The position numbers and the translations under genes were made by a program. 14,853 nt of DNA, from positions 1 to 14,853 of the forward strand of contig JAFGNQ010000236.1 in assembly GCA_016926925.1 (NCBI GenBank), in the 5' to 3' direction. The notes under the pieces were generated by a model. That model made no database searches and was not told the DNA's origin. It was given only the letters and a program-made list of their open reading frames with translations. Shown here piece by piece: positions 1 to 7,199 of this stretch (positions are counted from its first letter, which is position 1; each line of letters starts with the position of its first letter). Source of the stretch: Candidatus Aminicenantota bacterium. GTDB taxonomy: Bacteria > Acidobacteriota > Aminicenantia > Aminicenantales > Aminicenantaceae.

Positions 1-3
1 CCG

Positions 4-351
4 GTGCCGACCGCCGCGACCGTTTTTGAATCCAAGCGGGAATTCCGCAGCTTGGTAAAAAAAATCGTGCCCGCCTTCAATATTTTTCCGCTCAATTTGA
101 CATGCGAAGATATTGCAATTTATCTTCTTGGAAGAGAAAAAAACAAAAGGGATGCCTCAACTCTCAGTCAACCGTCGCAGCAAAAAAGGAAAAGAAGCGT
201 GGCCGGCCTCCTGGCCATTGGAATCCTTCTGTTTGGGACGGTGGTAAGTCCCTTCTGTTATGGCCAGGAAACCGAGGTTCAAAACAAACTCAGCCGCTCT
301 TTTTTCTCCGGTTCGGAAGGGATTTTGGAAATGCTTCCAGTCTTAGGATAG
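4..351 (+). CDS. Doubtful ORF with a signal-peptide-like segment
   Basis: I do not recognise this frame as any family. It opens with GTG at the window edge and has no visible Shine-Dalgarno site, so the frame may begin further upstream or not be coding at all. Its one protein-like feature is a basic stretch (KRKR, about residues 61-64) followed by about 20 hydrophobic residues ending near a YGQ, which looks like a signal peptide. Only about 27 residues follow before the TAG stop, so it could be the start of an exported protein whose remainder is lost. An internal GTG at 199 would put a start directly before the hydrophobic stretch. A TTGACA at 97-102 lies 18 bases before TATCTT at 121-126, a weak promoter-like pair inside the frame, which argues against the GTG at 4. 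The alternatives are a degraded gene remnant or chance. Confidence 0.2.
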   Translation: MPTAATVFESKREFRSLVKKIVPAFNIFPLNLTCEDIAIYLLGREKNKRDASTLSQPSQQKRKRSVAGLLAIGILLFGTVVSPFCYGQETEVQNKLSRSFFSGSEGILEMLPVLG

Positions 352-436
352 ATAGTGTGGTTGCTTTTCGATTGCGATAGGATTAAGCTTTTGCAGAAGC
401 CCTGAGGGGCTCGATCCTGTCTCGGATGAGGTTGAT

Positions 437-1090
437 ATGAAATTAATCGGACAGACCATTATGGCAATCTTGTTTTGTGGGTTCGGTTTTTTAGGATTTT
501 GCGGGGATAATCCCCAGGTGATAATCAGGACTGAACTTGGAGACATAACCGTAGAAGTTTTTGAGCAGAAAGCGCCGATAACTGCCGGCAATTTCCTGGA
601 ATATGTGGATAAAGGGCTGTTCAACGACTGCTCCTTTTACAGGACTGTGACCATGGATAATCAGCCTGACAATGATATCAAGATCGAAGTCATTCAGGGA
701 GGCTTGGGTGCGGATGAAGGAGAAAGAAGACTCCCGCCCATAACCCATGAAACGACGGAAAAGACTGGGATTTTGCACCAAGACGGAACAATATCTTTAG
801 GCCGGCTGGATCCGGGCACGGCTTGTTCCGAATTTTTTATCTGTGTCGGGGATCAACCGGAGCTGGATTTCGGCGGCCGCCGGAATCCCGACGGTCAAGG
901 ATTTTCCGCCTTCGGCCGGGTAGTCGAAGGAATGGATATCGTGAGAAAAATTCAAATGCAGCCGGCCAAGGGACAATCTCTCGATCCACAAATCAAGATC
1001 TTTTCTATCGAACGCATTCAGGAAGGTGCTTCCTTGCTTCTCCTTTTTGGGCTCTTGACAGGGTATTCCGATAAAAATAATTCAACTTGA
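437..1090 (+). CDS. Exported cyclophilin-type peptidyl-prolyl cis-trans isomerase
   Basis: Predicted to catalyse cis-trans isomerisation of Xaa-Pro bonds in proteins outside the cytoplasm. Residues 1-23 form a short basic-hydrophobic signal peptide; the Cys at 22 follows Phe, so it is a poor lipobox. The cyclophilin fold spans about 27-195. It starts with the typical beta hairpin (IIRTELGDITVEVF), followed by the catalytic FYR (Arg69), IQGG (Gln87), SEFFI (131-135) and the GFSAFGRVVEGMDIV block (155-169). The Trp that contacts cyclosporin in eukaryotic cyclophilins is replaced by an LDFGG segment, which is normal for bacterial members. After the last strand (about residue 195) there is an unusual 20-residue tail containing SLLLLFGLL. 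The start is ATG at 437 with a purine-rich GATGAGG just upstream. The next gene begins about 170 bases downstream with its own signals, so this is probably a separate unit. Confidence 0.9.
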   Translation: MKLIGQTIMAILFCGFGFLGFCGDNPQVIIRTELGDITVEVFEQKAPITAGNFLEYVDKGLFNDCSFYRTVTMDNQPDNDIKIEVIQGGLGADEGERRLPPITHETTEKTGILHQDGTISLGRLDPGTACSEFFICVGDQPELDFGGRRNPDGQGFSAFGRVVEGMDIVRKIQMQPAKGQSLDPQIKIFSIERIQEGASLLLLFGLLTGYSDKNNST

Positions 1091-1162
1091 TTGCTGAATA
1101 CCGACTAATCTTATATCCAACTCAGTTGAAAGCAGCGGTTGTCTTTTGAGTGGAAGGTTGGT

Positions 1163-1261
1163 ATGATTTACTCAGATAAGATAAGGAAAAGGATTTCGAG
1201 AACCGTGGAATTCCCGACGCAGAGGAATGAGCCAACTGCCAAAATAGAGGGATGTTCGTAA
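1163..1261 (+). CDS. Small 32-codon ORF translationally coupled to PilZ gene
   Basis: This ATG is preceded by GGAAGG (1152-1157) at 5 bases. The frame runs 32 codons and its TAA stop overlaps the PilZ ATG as TAATG. The predicted peptide is very basic in its first third (K and R at about every second position near residues 6-13), has no hydrophobic segment, and matches nothing I know. The stop/start overlap and upstream ribosome site are what a coupled leader peptide or small regulatory protein would show. A chance ORF of this size is also quite possible, since 33 open codons carry little weight on their own. No function is assigned. Confidence 0.35.
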   Translation: MIYSDKIRKRISRTVEFPTQRNEPTAKIEGCS

Positions 1262-1611
1262 TGGAGCTTTGCGAAAGACGCCAGGCTTCTAGGTATGACC
1301 AGGAGCACAAAGTTGCTTTCGGTATTCTGAATAATGAAGACTCACCCCAACAGAAAAAAATCGCCCGTTCACTCACCAAGAATATATCTTCGGCCGGAGT
1401 AATGATCCATTCGGATGTGTTCCTGCCTGTCGGAGAGATGTTGACTGTCGAGCTGTCCTTGAATGGATCTCTGGAGGTCATCACCTTGGTCGGGCGGGTG
1501 AGATGGATCAAAAACGTATTCCAGGATGAGCTTTTTGCCGTCGGATTGGAGTTTGTGGATGTCCCTCCGGGGAGTAGAATGGCCTTAAGAGCTCGTCTGT
1601 CCGTTAACTGA
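1261..1611 (+). CDS. PilZ domain protein, probable c-di-GMP receptor
   Basis: A stand-alone PilZ protein of 116 residues. The family binds cyclic di-GMP and passes the signal to motility, exopolysaccharide or envelope machinery. Near the N terminus there is RRxxxR (about residues 6-11), and about 30 residues later NISSAG (41-46), matching the (D/N)xSxxG second half of the binding motif. The rest is the expected beta barrel (LTVELSL, VITLVGRVRWI, FAVGLEFV). There is no signal peptide, so it is cytoplasmic. I prefer the ATG at 1261 over the one at 1252: AGAGGG at 1246-1251 is 9 bases from 1261 but directly abuts 1252, and the stop of the small upstream ORF overlaps 1261. No diguanylate cyclase or effector gene is nearby, so its target cannot be named. 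Confidence 0.85.
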   Translation: MELCERRQASRYDQEHKVAFGILNNEDSPQQKKIARSLTKNISSAGVMIHSDVFLPVGEMLTVELSLNGSLEVITLVGRVRWIKNVFQDELFAVGLEFVDVPPGSRMALRARLSVN

Positions 1612-1657
1612 TAATTCACATCCCTGGCGTCTCTTTACGATCTTTTCTTCCAAGGCA

Positions 1658-1686
1658 TTGCCTCACCTATTATTTATTTTTATAAT
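1658..1686 (+). promoter_or_regulatory. Probable sigma70-type promoter for the S9 peptidase gene
   Basis: TTGCCT (1658-1663) and a perfect TATAAT (1681-1686) are separated by 17 bases. Transcription would start near 1693 and give a leader of roughly 155 bases before the S9 peptidase ATG. The long leader has no clear riboswitch fold that I can see by eye. The TATAAT is also the first part of a 32-base segment that recurs upstream of the lipoprotein gene at 12743. Confidence 0.5.
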
Positions 1687-1712
1687 AAGTATCGACATCT
1701 TTTATGAATAGT
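1681..1712 (+). repeat. Copy 1 of a promoter-proximal 32-base motif
   Basis: This segment matches 12691-12722 in the same orientation at 25 of 32 positions. The core reads TATCGACATnTTTTnTGAAT, and six of the seven differences are transitions. Both copies start with a -10-like TATAA(T/A) at the same distance from the core, and both lie upstream of a gene for an exported protein. It may be a conserved promoter and initial transcribed region, an operator, or a chance match. Confidence 0.4.
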
Positions 1713-1849
1713 CCAAGCTAATTATCTTCCTTTTTGTGTGGATTAGTGGAGACTCGAAACACTGGAGCGAAAATAATCCCATATTCTTTCTTGTCATTGA
1801 GGCACACAAGATGGAGAAAACCAGTTGATTTATTGCAAAGGAGCGATGG

Positions 1850-4054
1850 ATGACCAGAAATATTAAATGTATCTCGATTGCGCTCTGCTTGATCTTATGT
1901 CTGTGGGGCGCTCTGTCTGGACAAAACGGTACTGATCCCGTTACGACCTTGGATCTGTTGAATATGAAGACTATGAGTCAGATCGATGTTTCACCAGATG
2001 GAAGTAAGGCTGTATTTGTCCTGACGTCTATGGGACAGGACAAAAAGGGAGAGTACAGATATTATCGCCATTTATGGCTGGCGAACCTGTCGCGACCAGA
2101 ACAACTCATTCAACTGACGCACGGCGACCGGAATGATCGTTCTCCCCAATGGTCACCGGACGGCAGCCGGATAGCGTTCATCCGCACCTTCGATAAAAAT
2201 CCTCAAATTTGGATCATGTCCCTGGAGGGCGGTGAAGCCTTCCGTGTGACTGAAGCGGAGTATGGAGCGGATCAATTTCTTTGGTCACCGGATGGCCGAA
2301 AAATGCTTTTTTTGTCGCAGATTCCCGAGTGGGCTGTTGAAAGGAAACCGGGCTGGACCTACGAGCGGCCGGGAAGAGAATGGGGAGATGTGCCCAACTG
2401 GAAGAAAATCGAGAAACGGGAAAAAATGGATTCGGGCAAGTCTGGGGAGGATAAAGAAGATCTTGCGATCACTCCCAAACCGGACGGTACTCTTGAAGAG
2501 ATTCGCGCCTGGTTGGCCAAAAACGCCAGTGAAAACAACCCCCGCGTCTTCAACCGCTTGAATTTACAGGGGGAGCGCCGTCTTGAAACAGAGCTTTCCT
2601 ATTCTCATCTGTTCATTGTTGATGCCGCTCCCGAAGCCACTGCCGCTCAAATAACCAAGGGATTCCAGGATTTCATGGAACCCGACTGGTCTCCCGACGG
2701 AACAAAAATCGTTTGTTCTTCGCTGACCTACCATGTACATCCTGATCGTATCGAAGACAGCGAGCTTTGGATCATGAATGCAGACGGAAGCGATCAAAAG
2801 GTCTTGCTCGATTGGAATGACTACATGGCCATTGCTCCCCAATATTCACCGGATGGACGCAAAATCCTTTTTGTTGCCCAAAATAAACAGGAACGAGGTT
2901 TTGCTTTGACGCAACTGGCCTCTATTGCAGCCGAAGGCGGGGAACCCACACCTCTAACGTTCGATTTTGACCGGAATGTTTACGGCTATCGCTGGTCCCC
3001 GGATGGAAAATATGTTTACTTCACTGCACCCGACAGGGGAGCATTCCCGCTTTTCCGTATTCCTGAAGAAGGGGGCAAGGTGGAAATCTTGATCGGAGGC
3101 CCACGGGGTGTCCGGGATTTCGATATTGAAGGAGATCGTCTTCTCTATGCCTTGACCGAAGTGACAAATCCTTTAGAGCTCTATGCAGCCGATGCCGACG
3201 GAAAAGGGGAACGTCGGATGACTTCTTTCAACGCCGGCTGGCTCCAGTCAAAAAAAATCGTCTTGCCCCAGGAGAAATGGCTCACCCGGCCGGATGGTAT
3301 CAAAATTCAGTATTGGGTGATGGAGCCTGCAAATCGCCAACCGGGAAAGAAGCATCCCCTCGTCCTGGGGATCCACGGGGGACCCTCTGCTATGTGGGGG
3401 CCCGGCGAGTTCACCATGTGGCACGAATTCCAGCTTCTCACAAGTTGGGGCTACGGCGTTGTCTACTGCAATCCTCGTGGGAGTGGAGGGTATGGCTTTT
3501 CCTTTAAGAAAGCCAACTACCGCAATTGGGGAAAAGGCCCGGCTTCTGATATTCTGGCGGCTGCGAGTGAAGCCGCCAAACTGGAATGGGTGAATCCCGA
3601 TCAACAGGTCGTCACAGGCGGCAGCTATGCCGGCTATATGACTGCATGGATTGTGACCCAGGATCACAGGTTCAAGGCGGCTGTGGCTCAAAGAGGAGTC
3701 TACGAGCTCTCGGTGTTTTTCGGTGAGGGCCGGGCGTGGCGTTTGATTCCCAATCATTATGGAGGCTATCCTTGGGAAGCAGAAGCACGAAAATTCTTGG
3801 ATGCAAACTCTCCCCAGACTTTTGTAGCCGACATCAAGACGCCGCTTCTTATCATCCATTCCGATGAAGATATCCGTACAGGGGTCATCCAGTCCGAATA
3901 CCTCTACAAAAGCTTGAAGGCCATGGAAAAAGCCGTCGAGTACGTCCGGTATCCCCACGAGGGACATGACCTTTCACGCACCGGGAATCCCCTGCGCAGG
4001 ATGGACCGGTTGAACCGCATTATCGAATTTTTCGAACGCTACATCGAACACTGA
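1850..4054 (+). CDS. Secreted S9 family (prolyl oligopeptidase-like) serine peptidase
   Basis: An exported serine peptidase of the S9 family (dipeptidyl- or acylaminoacyl-peptidase type), which cleaves short peptides, often near proline or from a blocked N terminus. Residues 1-24 are a signal peptide ending near LSGQ. Residues about 30-450 form a TolB/WD40-like beta propeller with at least six SPDG blade motifs (YSPDGRK, WSPDGSR and similar). A charged, Lys/Glu-rich insertion at about 170-240 separates two blades. The C-terminal alpha/beta hydrolase (about 490-734) carries GGSYAGY with nucleophile Ser592, HSDEDIR with Asp674, and YPHEGHD with His706; the HGG of the oxyanion region is also present. 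The length of 734 is typical. AAAGGAG (1837-1843) is 6 bases from the ATG. Substrate preference (DPP-IV-like or acylpeptide hydrolase-like) cannot be decided from sequence. Confidence 0.95.
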   Translation: MTRNIKCISIALCLILCLWGALSGQNGTDPVTTLDLLNMKTMSQIDVSPDGSKAVFVLTSMGQDKKGEYRYYRHLWLANLSRPEQLIQLTHGDRNDRSPQWSPDGSRIAFIRTFDKNPQIWIMSLEGGEAFRVTEAEYGADQFLWSPDGRKMLFLSQIPEWAVERKPGWTYERPGREWGDVPNWKKIEKREKMDSGKSGEDKEDLAITPKPDGTLEEIRAWLAKNASENNPRVFNRLNLQGERRLETELSYSHLFIVDAAPEATAAQITKGFQDFMEPDWSPDGTKIVCSSLTYHVHPDRIEDSELWIMNADGSDQKVLLDWNDYMAIAPQYSPDGRKILFVAQNKQERGFALTQLASIAAEGGEPTPLTFDFDRNVYGYRWSPDGKYVYFTAPDRGAFPLFRIPEEGGKVEILIGGPRGVRDFDIEGDRLLYALTEVTNPLELYAADADGKGERRMTSFNAGWLQSKKIVLPQEKWLTRPDGIKIQYWVMEPANRQPGKKHPLVLGIHGGPSAMWGPGEFTMWHEFQLLTSWGYGVVYCNPRGSGGYGFSFKKANYRNWGKGPASDILAAASEAAKLEWVNPDQQVVTGGSYAGYMTAWIVTQDHRFKAAVAQRGVYELSVFFGEGRAWRLIPNHYGGYPWEAEARKFLDANSPQTFVADIKTPLLIIHSDEDIRTGVIQSEYLYKSLKAMEKAVEYVRYPHEGHDLSRTGNPLRRMDRLNRIIEFFERYIEH

Positions 4055-4070
4055 GCAATATCGTATTGCT
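4054..4070 (+). terminator. Possible weak terminator hairpin after the S9 peptidase gene
   Basis: AGCAATA and TATTGCT form a perfect 7-bp stem around a 3-base TCG loop, starting at the last base of the stop codon. Only two T follow before the C, and the stem is AT-rich, so intrinsic termination would be inefficient. It may instead stabilise the mRNA 3' end. Confidence 0.35.
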
Positions 4071-4140
4071 TTCAGGCCGGCAGCGCATTGAAATAGCCTG
4101 TATCAGCTCCCCTTAAGATGATTTGGATGTGAAAACCCGC

Positions 4141-4146
4141 TATAAT
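4141..4146 (+). promoter_or_regulatory. Consensus -10 box upstream of the rubrerythrin-like gene
   Basis: A perfect TATAAT lies 32 bases before the ATG of the diiron protein gene. No good -35 is found at 16-18 bases; the nearest resemblance, TTGGAT at 4123, is only 12 bases away. It may be an activator-dependent promoter, or chance. Confidence 0.35.
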
Positions 4147-4178
4147 AAAATGTCAAACACGATATTCAGGAGGAATTT

Positions 4179-4682
4179 ATGGCAGCGAATAAAAGGATCG
4201 ATATAATCAAAGGGGCGATACTGCTCGAACTTAAAGGAAAAGCGCTCTACGAGTCGGTAACGAAGACCGCAAAGGTCGAAGGAGTCAGAGAGCTTTTCGA
4301 CATGCTTGTCAAGGAGGAAGAGAAACACATCCGGATTTTAAACAAACAGTATTCCAACCTTCAGAAAGGTGAAGGCATCGATTCCTCCGAGCTCGAGAAA
4401 GAGGATGCGACTGTTGAGGCAGCCGTACTTTCGGACGACATCGTAAAGGGGATTTTCGGAGCCGGGTATGAGGCTGCTGTCATATCGGCCGCTCTGGAGT
4501 TCGAGAAGAATGCGGTTGCATACTACTCGGAAAATGCCGAACAGGCCGAATCCCAAGATGAGGAAAAGTTGTACAAATGGCTCACCGAGTGGGAGAAAAC
4601 CCACATGATGATGCTGGCCAGGCTGGACAGTGAGATCAAGGAACAGATCTGGTATGACAACCAATTTTGGCCTCTGGACTGA
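4179..4682 (+). CDS. Rubrerythrin-like ferritin-superfamily diiron protein, no rubredoxin domain
   Basis: A cytoplasmic four-helix-bundle protein of 167 residues with the full set of rubrerythrin-type diiron ligands. Glu17 is in the LLELKGKALYE helix, E47xxH50 in EEEKH, Glu107 in ALEFEKNAVAYY, and E139xxH142 in EWEKTH. Rubrerythrins reduce hydrogen peroxide in anaerobes using electrons from rubredoxin or ferredoxin. This member lacks the usual C-terminal Cys4 rubredoxin domain and ends in a Trp-rich tail (WYDNQFWPLD), so it would need an external electron donor, or it may have another ferritin-like role. AGGAGG (4168-4173) lies 5 bases from the ATG. The stop codon overlaps, as TGATG, the start of a small ferredoxin-like frame, which is the arrangement expected for an enzyme and its redox partner. 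Peroxidase activity is an inference. Confidence 0.85.
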   Translation: MAANKRIDIIKGAILLELKGKALYESVTKTAKVEGVRELFDMLVKEEEKHIRILNKQYSNLQKGEGIDSSELEKEDATVEAAVLSDDIVKGIFGAGYEAAVISAALEFEKNAVAYYSENAEQAESQDEEKLYKWLTEWEKTHMMMLARLDSEIKEQIWYDNQFWPLD

Positions 4683-4858
4683 TGACGTCCTCCCGCACAT
4701 TGCCACCGACCGTTAAGAAAGGGTAGCGCGTTCGAAAAACGCTCATCACAAAAGCTGAGTGCATACTTTGCGGGACCTGCGCGGATGTCTGCCCTGAAAA
4801 GGTCATCTCATTCTCCTTCATCTGCCAGGCTGTGGAGCACATCCTCTCGCCTGATTAG
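4682..4858 (+). pseudogene. Ferredoxin-like 4Fe-4S frame interrupted by in-frame TAG
   Basis: The ATG at 4682 shares a base with the TGA of the diiron gene (TGATG). The frame runs 14 codons to a TAG at 4724, then stays open for 43 codons to a second TAG at 4856. The second part contains CILCGTCADVCP (4760-4795), an exact CxxCxxCxxxCP signature for a 4Fe-4S cluster, followed by EKVISFSF, typical of bacterial ferredoxins and of ferredoxin domains in oxidoreductases. Between the TAG and the first Cys there is no ATG, GTG or TTG in frame. As written, the cluster domain cannot be translated from a standard start. The likeliest reading is a decayed gene or a base error. TAG is used as a normal stop elsewhere in the window (the DTW gene), which argues against genome-wide recoding. 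Only one cluster motif is present. Confidence 0.6.
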
Positions 4859-4982
4859 GCACATAAGTATTTGGATTCCTTATTACCGGGATCTACTCTC
4901 CTCCAGCGATACGAAGCAATTGGCTTTTATCTTGAAATGTGGAATGTAGAGACCTGATCCCGACTCTTTTTCTACAAACAAA

Positions 4983-5011
4983 TTGCACCGTCTTTAAAAA
5001 ATCGATATAGT
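4983..5011 (+). promoter_or_regulatory. Candidate promoter upstream of the DUF5916 gene
   Basis: TTGCAC (4983-4988) and TATAGT (5006-5011) are 17 bases apart. The -10 matches 5 of 6 consensus bases and the -35 only 3 of 6. Transcription would start near 5018, giving a leader of about 90 bases. I see nothing else in the rest of the 4859-5108 spacer. Confidence 0.3.
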
Positions 5012-5108
5012 TACTGACTTAATCCGAACGATCCTGGATTATTCACGAGTTGCTTTTGTAATATGTACCGGTATTTTTTTTGATAGACAAGTCTAACCGG
5101 AATTGGGA

Positions 5109-7142
5109 ATGTTTAGAAGAGCCATTGTATTCATTTTCGGAATCGCCGTTGCCGCAGGGTTGGTTTTTGCCCAAAAACCGGAATTTCACGTTCGTGCTAA
5201 AAGAACGGACATAACCCCTGCAATCGACGGTGTTCTCGAAGACACTGTCTGGAACAATGCTCCTGAGGTCTCGGGATACATTCAATATGAGCCGAATAAA
5301 GGAACCCCGGCTTCAGTAAGGACCATCACCAGGATTCTCTATGATGATACTCACATCTATTTCGGTTTCATCTGTTTCGATCCCGAGCCGGGAAAGATCG
5401 TGCTGGGAACAAGCCGTAGAGACGGCCTGGCAATGGGCACGGACAGTGTCACTGTACTGCTCGATACGTTTCATGACAAGCGGACGGCTTATTATTTCCG
5501 TACCAATCCTCGCGGTGTCCAGCATGACGGACGTGTTTCTGATAACGGGCGGACGGCGGATGTCAACTGGGACGGAATATGGCAATCCGCCGGGAATCTT
5601 AGCGAATGGGGTTGGAGCGCAGAAATGGCCATCCCTTTAACCACCATCAAGTTCGAGAAGGGAAAGAACCGGACGTGGGGCTTCCAGACGGCCCGTTATT
5701 TTCCCAGGAATTTTGAAAAAAGCTTCTGGACAGGCCCACTGGATGATTACCGGAAAATATCCGAACTCGGAATCTTGTCGGGACTCGACCTGGAACAATC
5801 CGATAACAGGCTGCAGATTATCCCGCATGTTCTTTCCAGAATCCAGGAAAGAGAGAAAACCGGGATCGAGGCCGGTGTGGATGCCCGGTATGATTTTTCG
5901 TCATCGCTGTCCGGCCATCTAACCGTGAATCCTGATTTTGCCACGGTCGAAGCGGACCAGGAGCAGATCAACCTGACGCGGTTCGAGCTCGATCTTCCTG
6001 AAAAGAGGAATTTTTTCTTGGAGGGAGAAGATATCTACCAACAAAGAATCCGATTGTTTTATTCACGGAGAATTTCCGATATCTACGGCGGCCTCAAGGT
6101 TTACGGCAAAGCGGGAAGCAATGAAATTTCTGCGCTGACGGCCCAGACGAACGAGGTCGGGGAGGAGGATGCCTCTGCGAATTTCACTGTTTTTCGCCTC
6201 AAGCGGGATATTTTGAAATCCTCCACCTTGGGAATCCTGGCGGCCAATAAAGCGGTCAATGGAATCAACAGAGGAACCTTAGGTCTGGATACGGCCCTTT
6301 ATTTTTCGAACACGTTCCGCGTAACCGGTCAAGTGGCCATGAGTTATGGTAAAGGCAATAAAAACGACTTTGCGTTTTTCATAAGGCCGAGTTATGACTC
6401 CTCCACTTCCCATATCCATCTCCGTTTTTCGTATTTGGGGCTGTATTTCGGGGATTACGCTAATGCTGTCGGCTTTATTCCCGATGATAACCGGCACGAG
6501 CTCGACTCGGATATCAACAAGACCTTCTGGGTGCAAAAAGGATTTTTAGAGAAAATTTCCTATCAATCCAACTACAATATTTATTGGGGTATGGATAAAA
6601 TATTGCGGAGCTGGAGAGTCAACCAGTCCTTGAGCTTTGATCTCCGGAATAAATTCAACTTTTCTCTGCAGCACAACCAGGAATACAAGTTGTATGAAAA
6701 GGATTTCAGAAACCATAGAACCAGAGCCGAGATCGGATACAACACACGCGAATGGGAATCGGCAGCCCTATCCTATGAATCCGGAAAAAATTTCGATTCC
6801 GACTTTTCATTGATTTCCGGAATCATCCGTCAGAAGCTGTCGCAGAGCCTTTCGGCGGAGTACAGTCTGACCCGTCTTTCTCTCGACCCTGATCCTGAAA
6901 AACAGAGCACGTGGATTCACGCCCTTCGAGTGAACCAGTATTTCACGAAAGATCTTTTTCTCAAGGTGTTTTTCCAAACGAACTCCTCCATCGACAAACA
7001 GAACATCCAGATCGTCTTGGTCTATCGCTTCCAGCCGCCGTTCGGCCTGATCCAACTGGCCTACCAAAAGGGCACTGCCGAATTCGGAGAGAGGGGCGAT
7101 CAGGGCCATACGCTCTTTATCAAATTTGCGTATGTGTTTTGA
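5109..7142 (+). CDS. CBM9-like domain plus DUF5916 outer-membrane beta-barrel protein
   Basis: A 677-residue exported protein of the family with an N-terminal carbohydrate-binding-module-9-like beta sandwich and a C-terminal DUF5916 region; its biochemical role is not known. Residues 1-22 are a signal peptide ending near VFAQ. The first domain (about 30-220) begins with ITPAIDGVLEDTVW, the usual opening of these sandwiches. Residues about 274-306 hold the family hallmark: NPDF, then VEAD, LTRFE, PEKR and FFLEGE. The remaining part is rich in alternating aromatic strands and ends in FAYVF with a C-terminal Phe, the signature of a BAM-inserted outer-membrane barrel. A TTG at 5103 in the same frame is an alternative start. 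I prefer ATG 5109, with CCGGAA 6 bases upstream, because it gives a standard signal peptide. Its role may be glycan binding or uptake at the cell surface, but this is speculative. Confidence 0.88.
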   Translation: MFRRAIVFIFGIAVAAGLVFAQKPEFHVRAKRTDITPAIDGVLEDTVWNNAPEVSGYIQYEPNKGTPASVRTITRILYDDTHIYFGFICFDPEPGKIVLGTSRRDGLAMGTDSVTVLLDTFHDKRTAYYFRTNPRGVQHDGRVSDNGRTADVNWDGIWQSAGNLSEWGWSAEMAIPLTTIKFEKGKNRTWGFQTARYFPRNFEKSFWTGPLDDYRKISELGILSGLDLEQSDNRLQIIPHVLSRIQEREKTGIEAGVDARYDFSSSLSGHLTVNPDFATVEADQEQINLTRFELDLPEKRNFFLEGEDIYQQRIRLFYSRRISDIYGGLKVYGKAGSNEISALTAQTNEVGEEDASANFTVFRLKRDILKSSTLGILAANKAVNGINRGTLGLDTALYFSNTFRVTGQVAMSYGKGNKNDFAFFIRPSYDSSTSHIHLRFSYLGLYFGDYANAVGFIPDDNRHELDSDINKTFWVQKGFLEKISYQSNYNIYWGMDKILRSWRVNQSLSFDLRNKFNFSLQHNQEYKLYEKDFRNHRTRAEIGYNTREWESAALSYESGKNFDSDFSLISGIIRQKLSQSLSAEYSLTRLSLDPDPEKQSTWIHALRVNQYFTKDLFLKVFFQTNSSIDKQNIQIVLVYRFQPPFGLIQLAYQKGTAEFGERGDQGHTLFIKFAYVF

Positions 7143-7199
7143 GAAGGGCCGCACTTTCGTTTTCGCAACAATCTCAAGTCACAGGGAAACGTAGGCGCC

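Noticed and set aside
102..380. A 92-codon plus-strand frame with an AT-hook-like RKRGRPPG string
   Set aside because: No ribosome site, no wider similarity, and it overlaps another doubtful frame; the short match is probably chance.
398..411. A small GC hairpin (AGCCC/GGGCT) before the cyclophilin gene
   Set aside because: Only five base pairs and no T-run; too weak to call a terminator or regulatory element.
1122..1619. A 165-codon minus-strand frame opposite PilZ
   Set aside because: It is low-complexity Ser/Thr-rich sequence with no family resemblance; the PilZ motifs on the plus strand are clear.
1788..1807. An 18-of-20 match between 1788-1807 and 9246-9265
   Set aside because: One copy is inside the coding end of the DTW gene and the other is in a leader; a match this good is expected about once by chance in a window of this size.
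3248..3967. A 239-codon minus-strand frame
   Set aside because: It is antisense to the catalytic domain of the S9 peptidase, which has its full catalytic triad on the plus strand.
4724..4726. Pyrrolysine or genome-wide amber recoding
   Set aside because: TAG is the plain terminator of the DTW gene, no pyrrolysine genes are in the window, and most neighbouring genes end in TGA or TAA without internal TAG.
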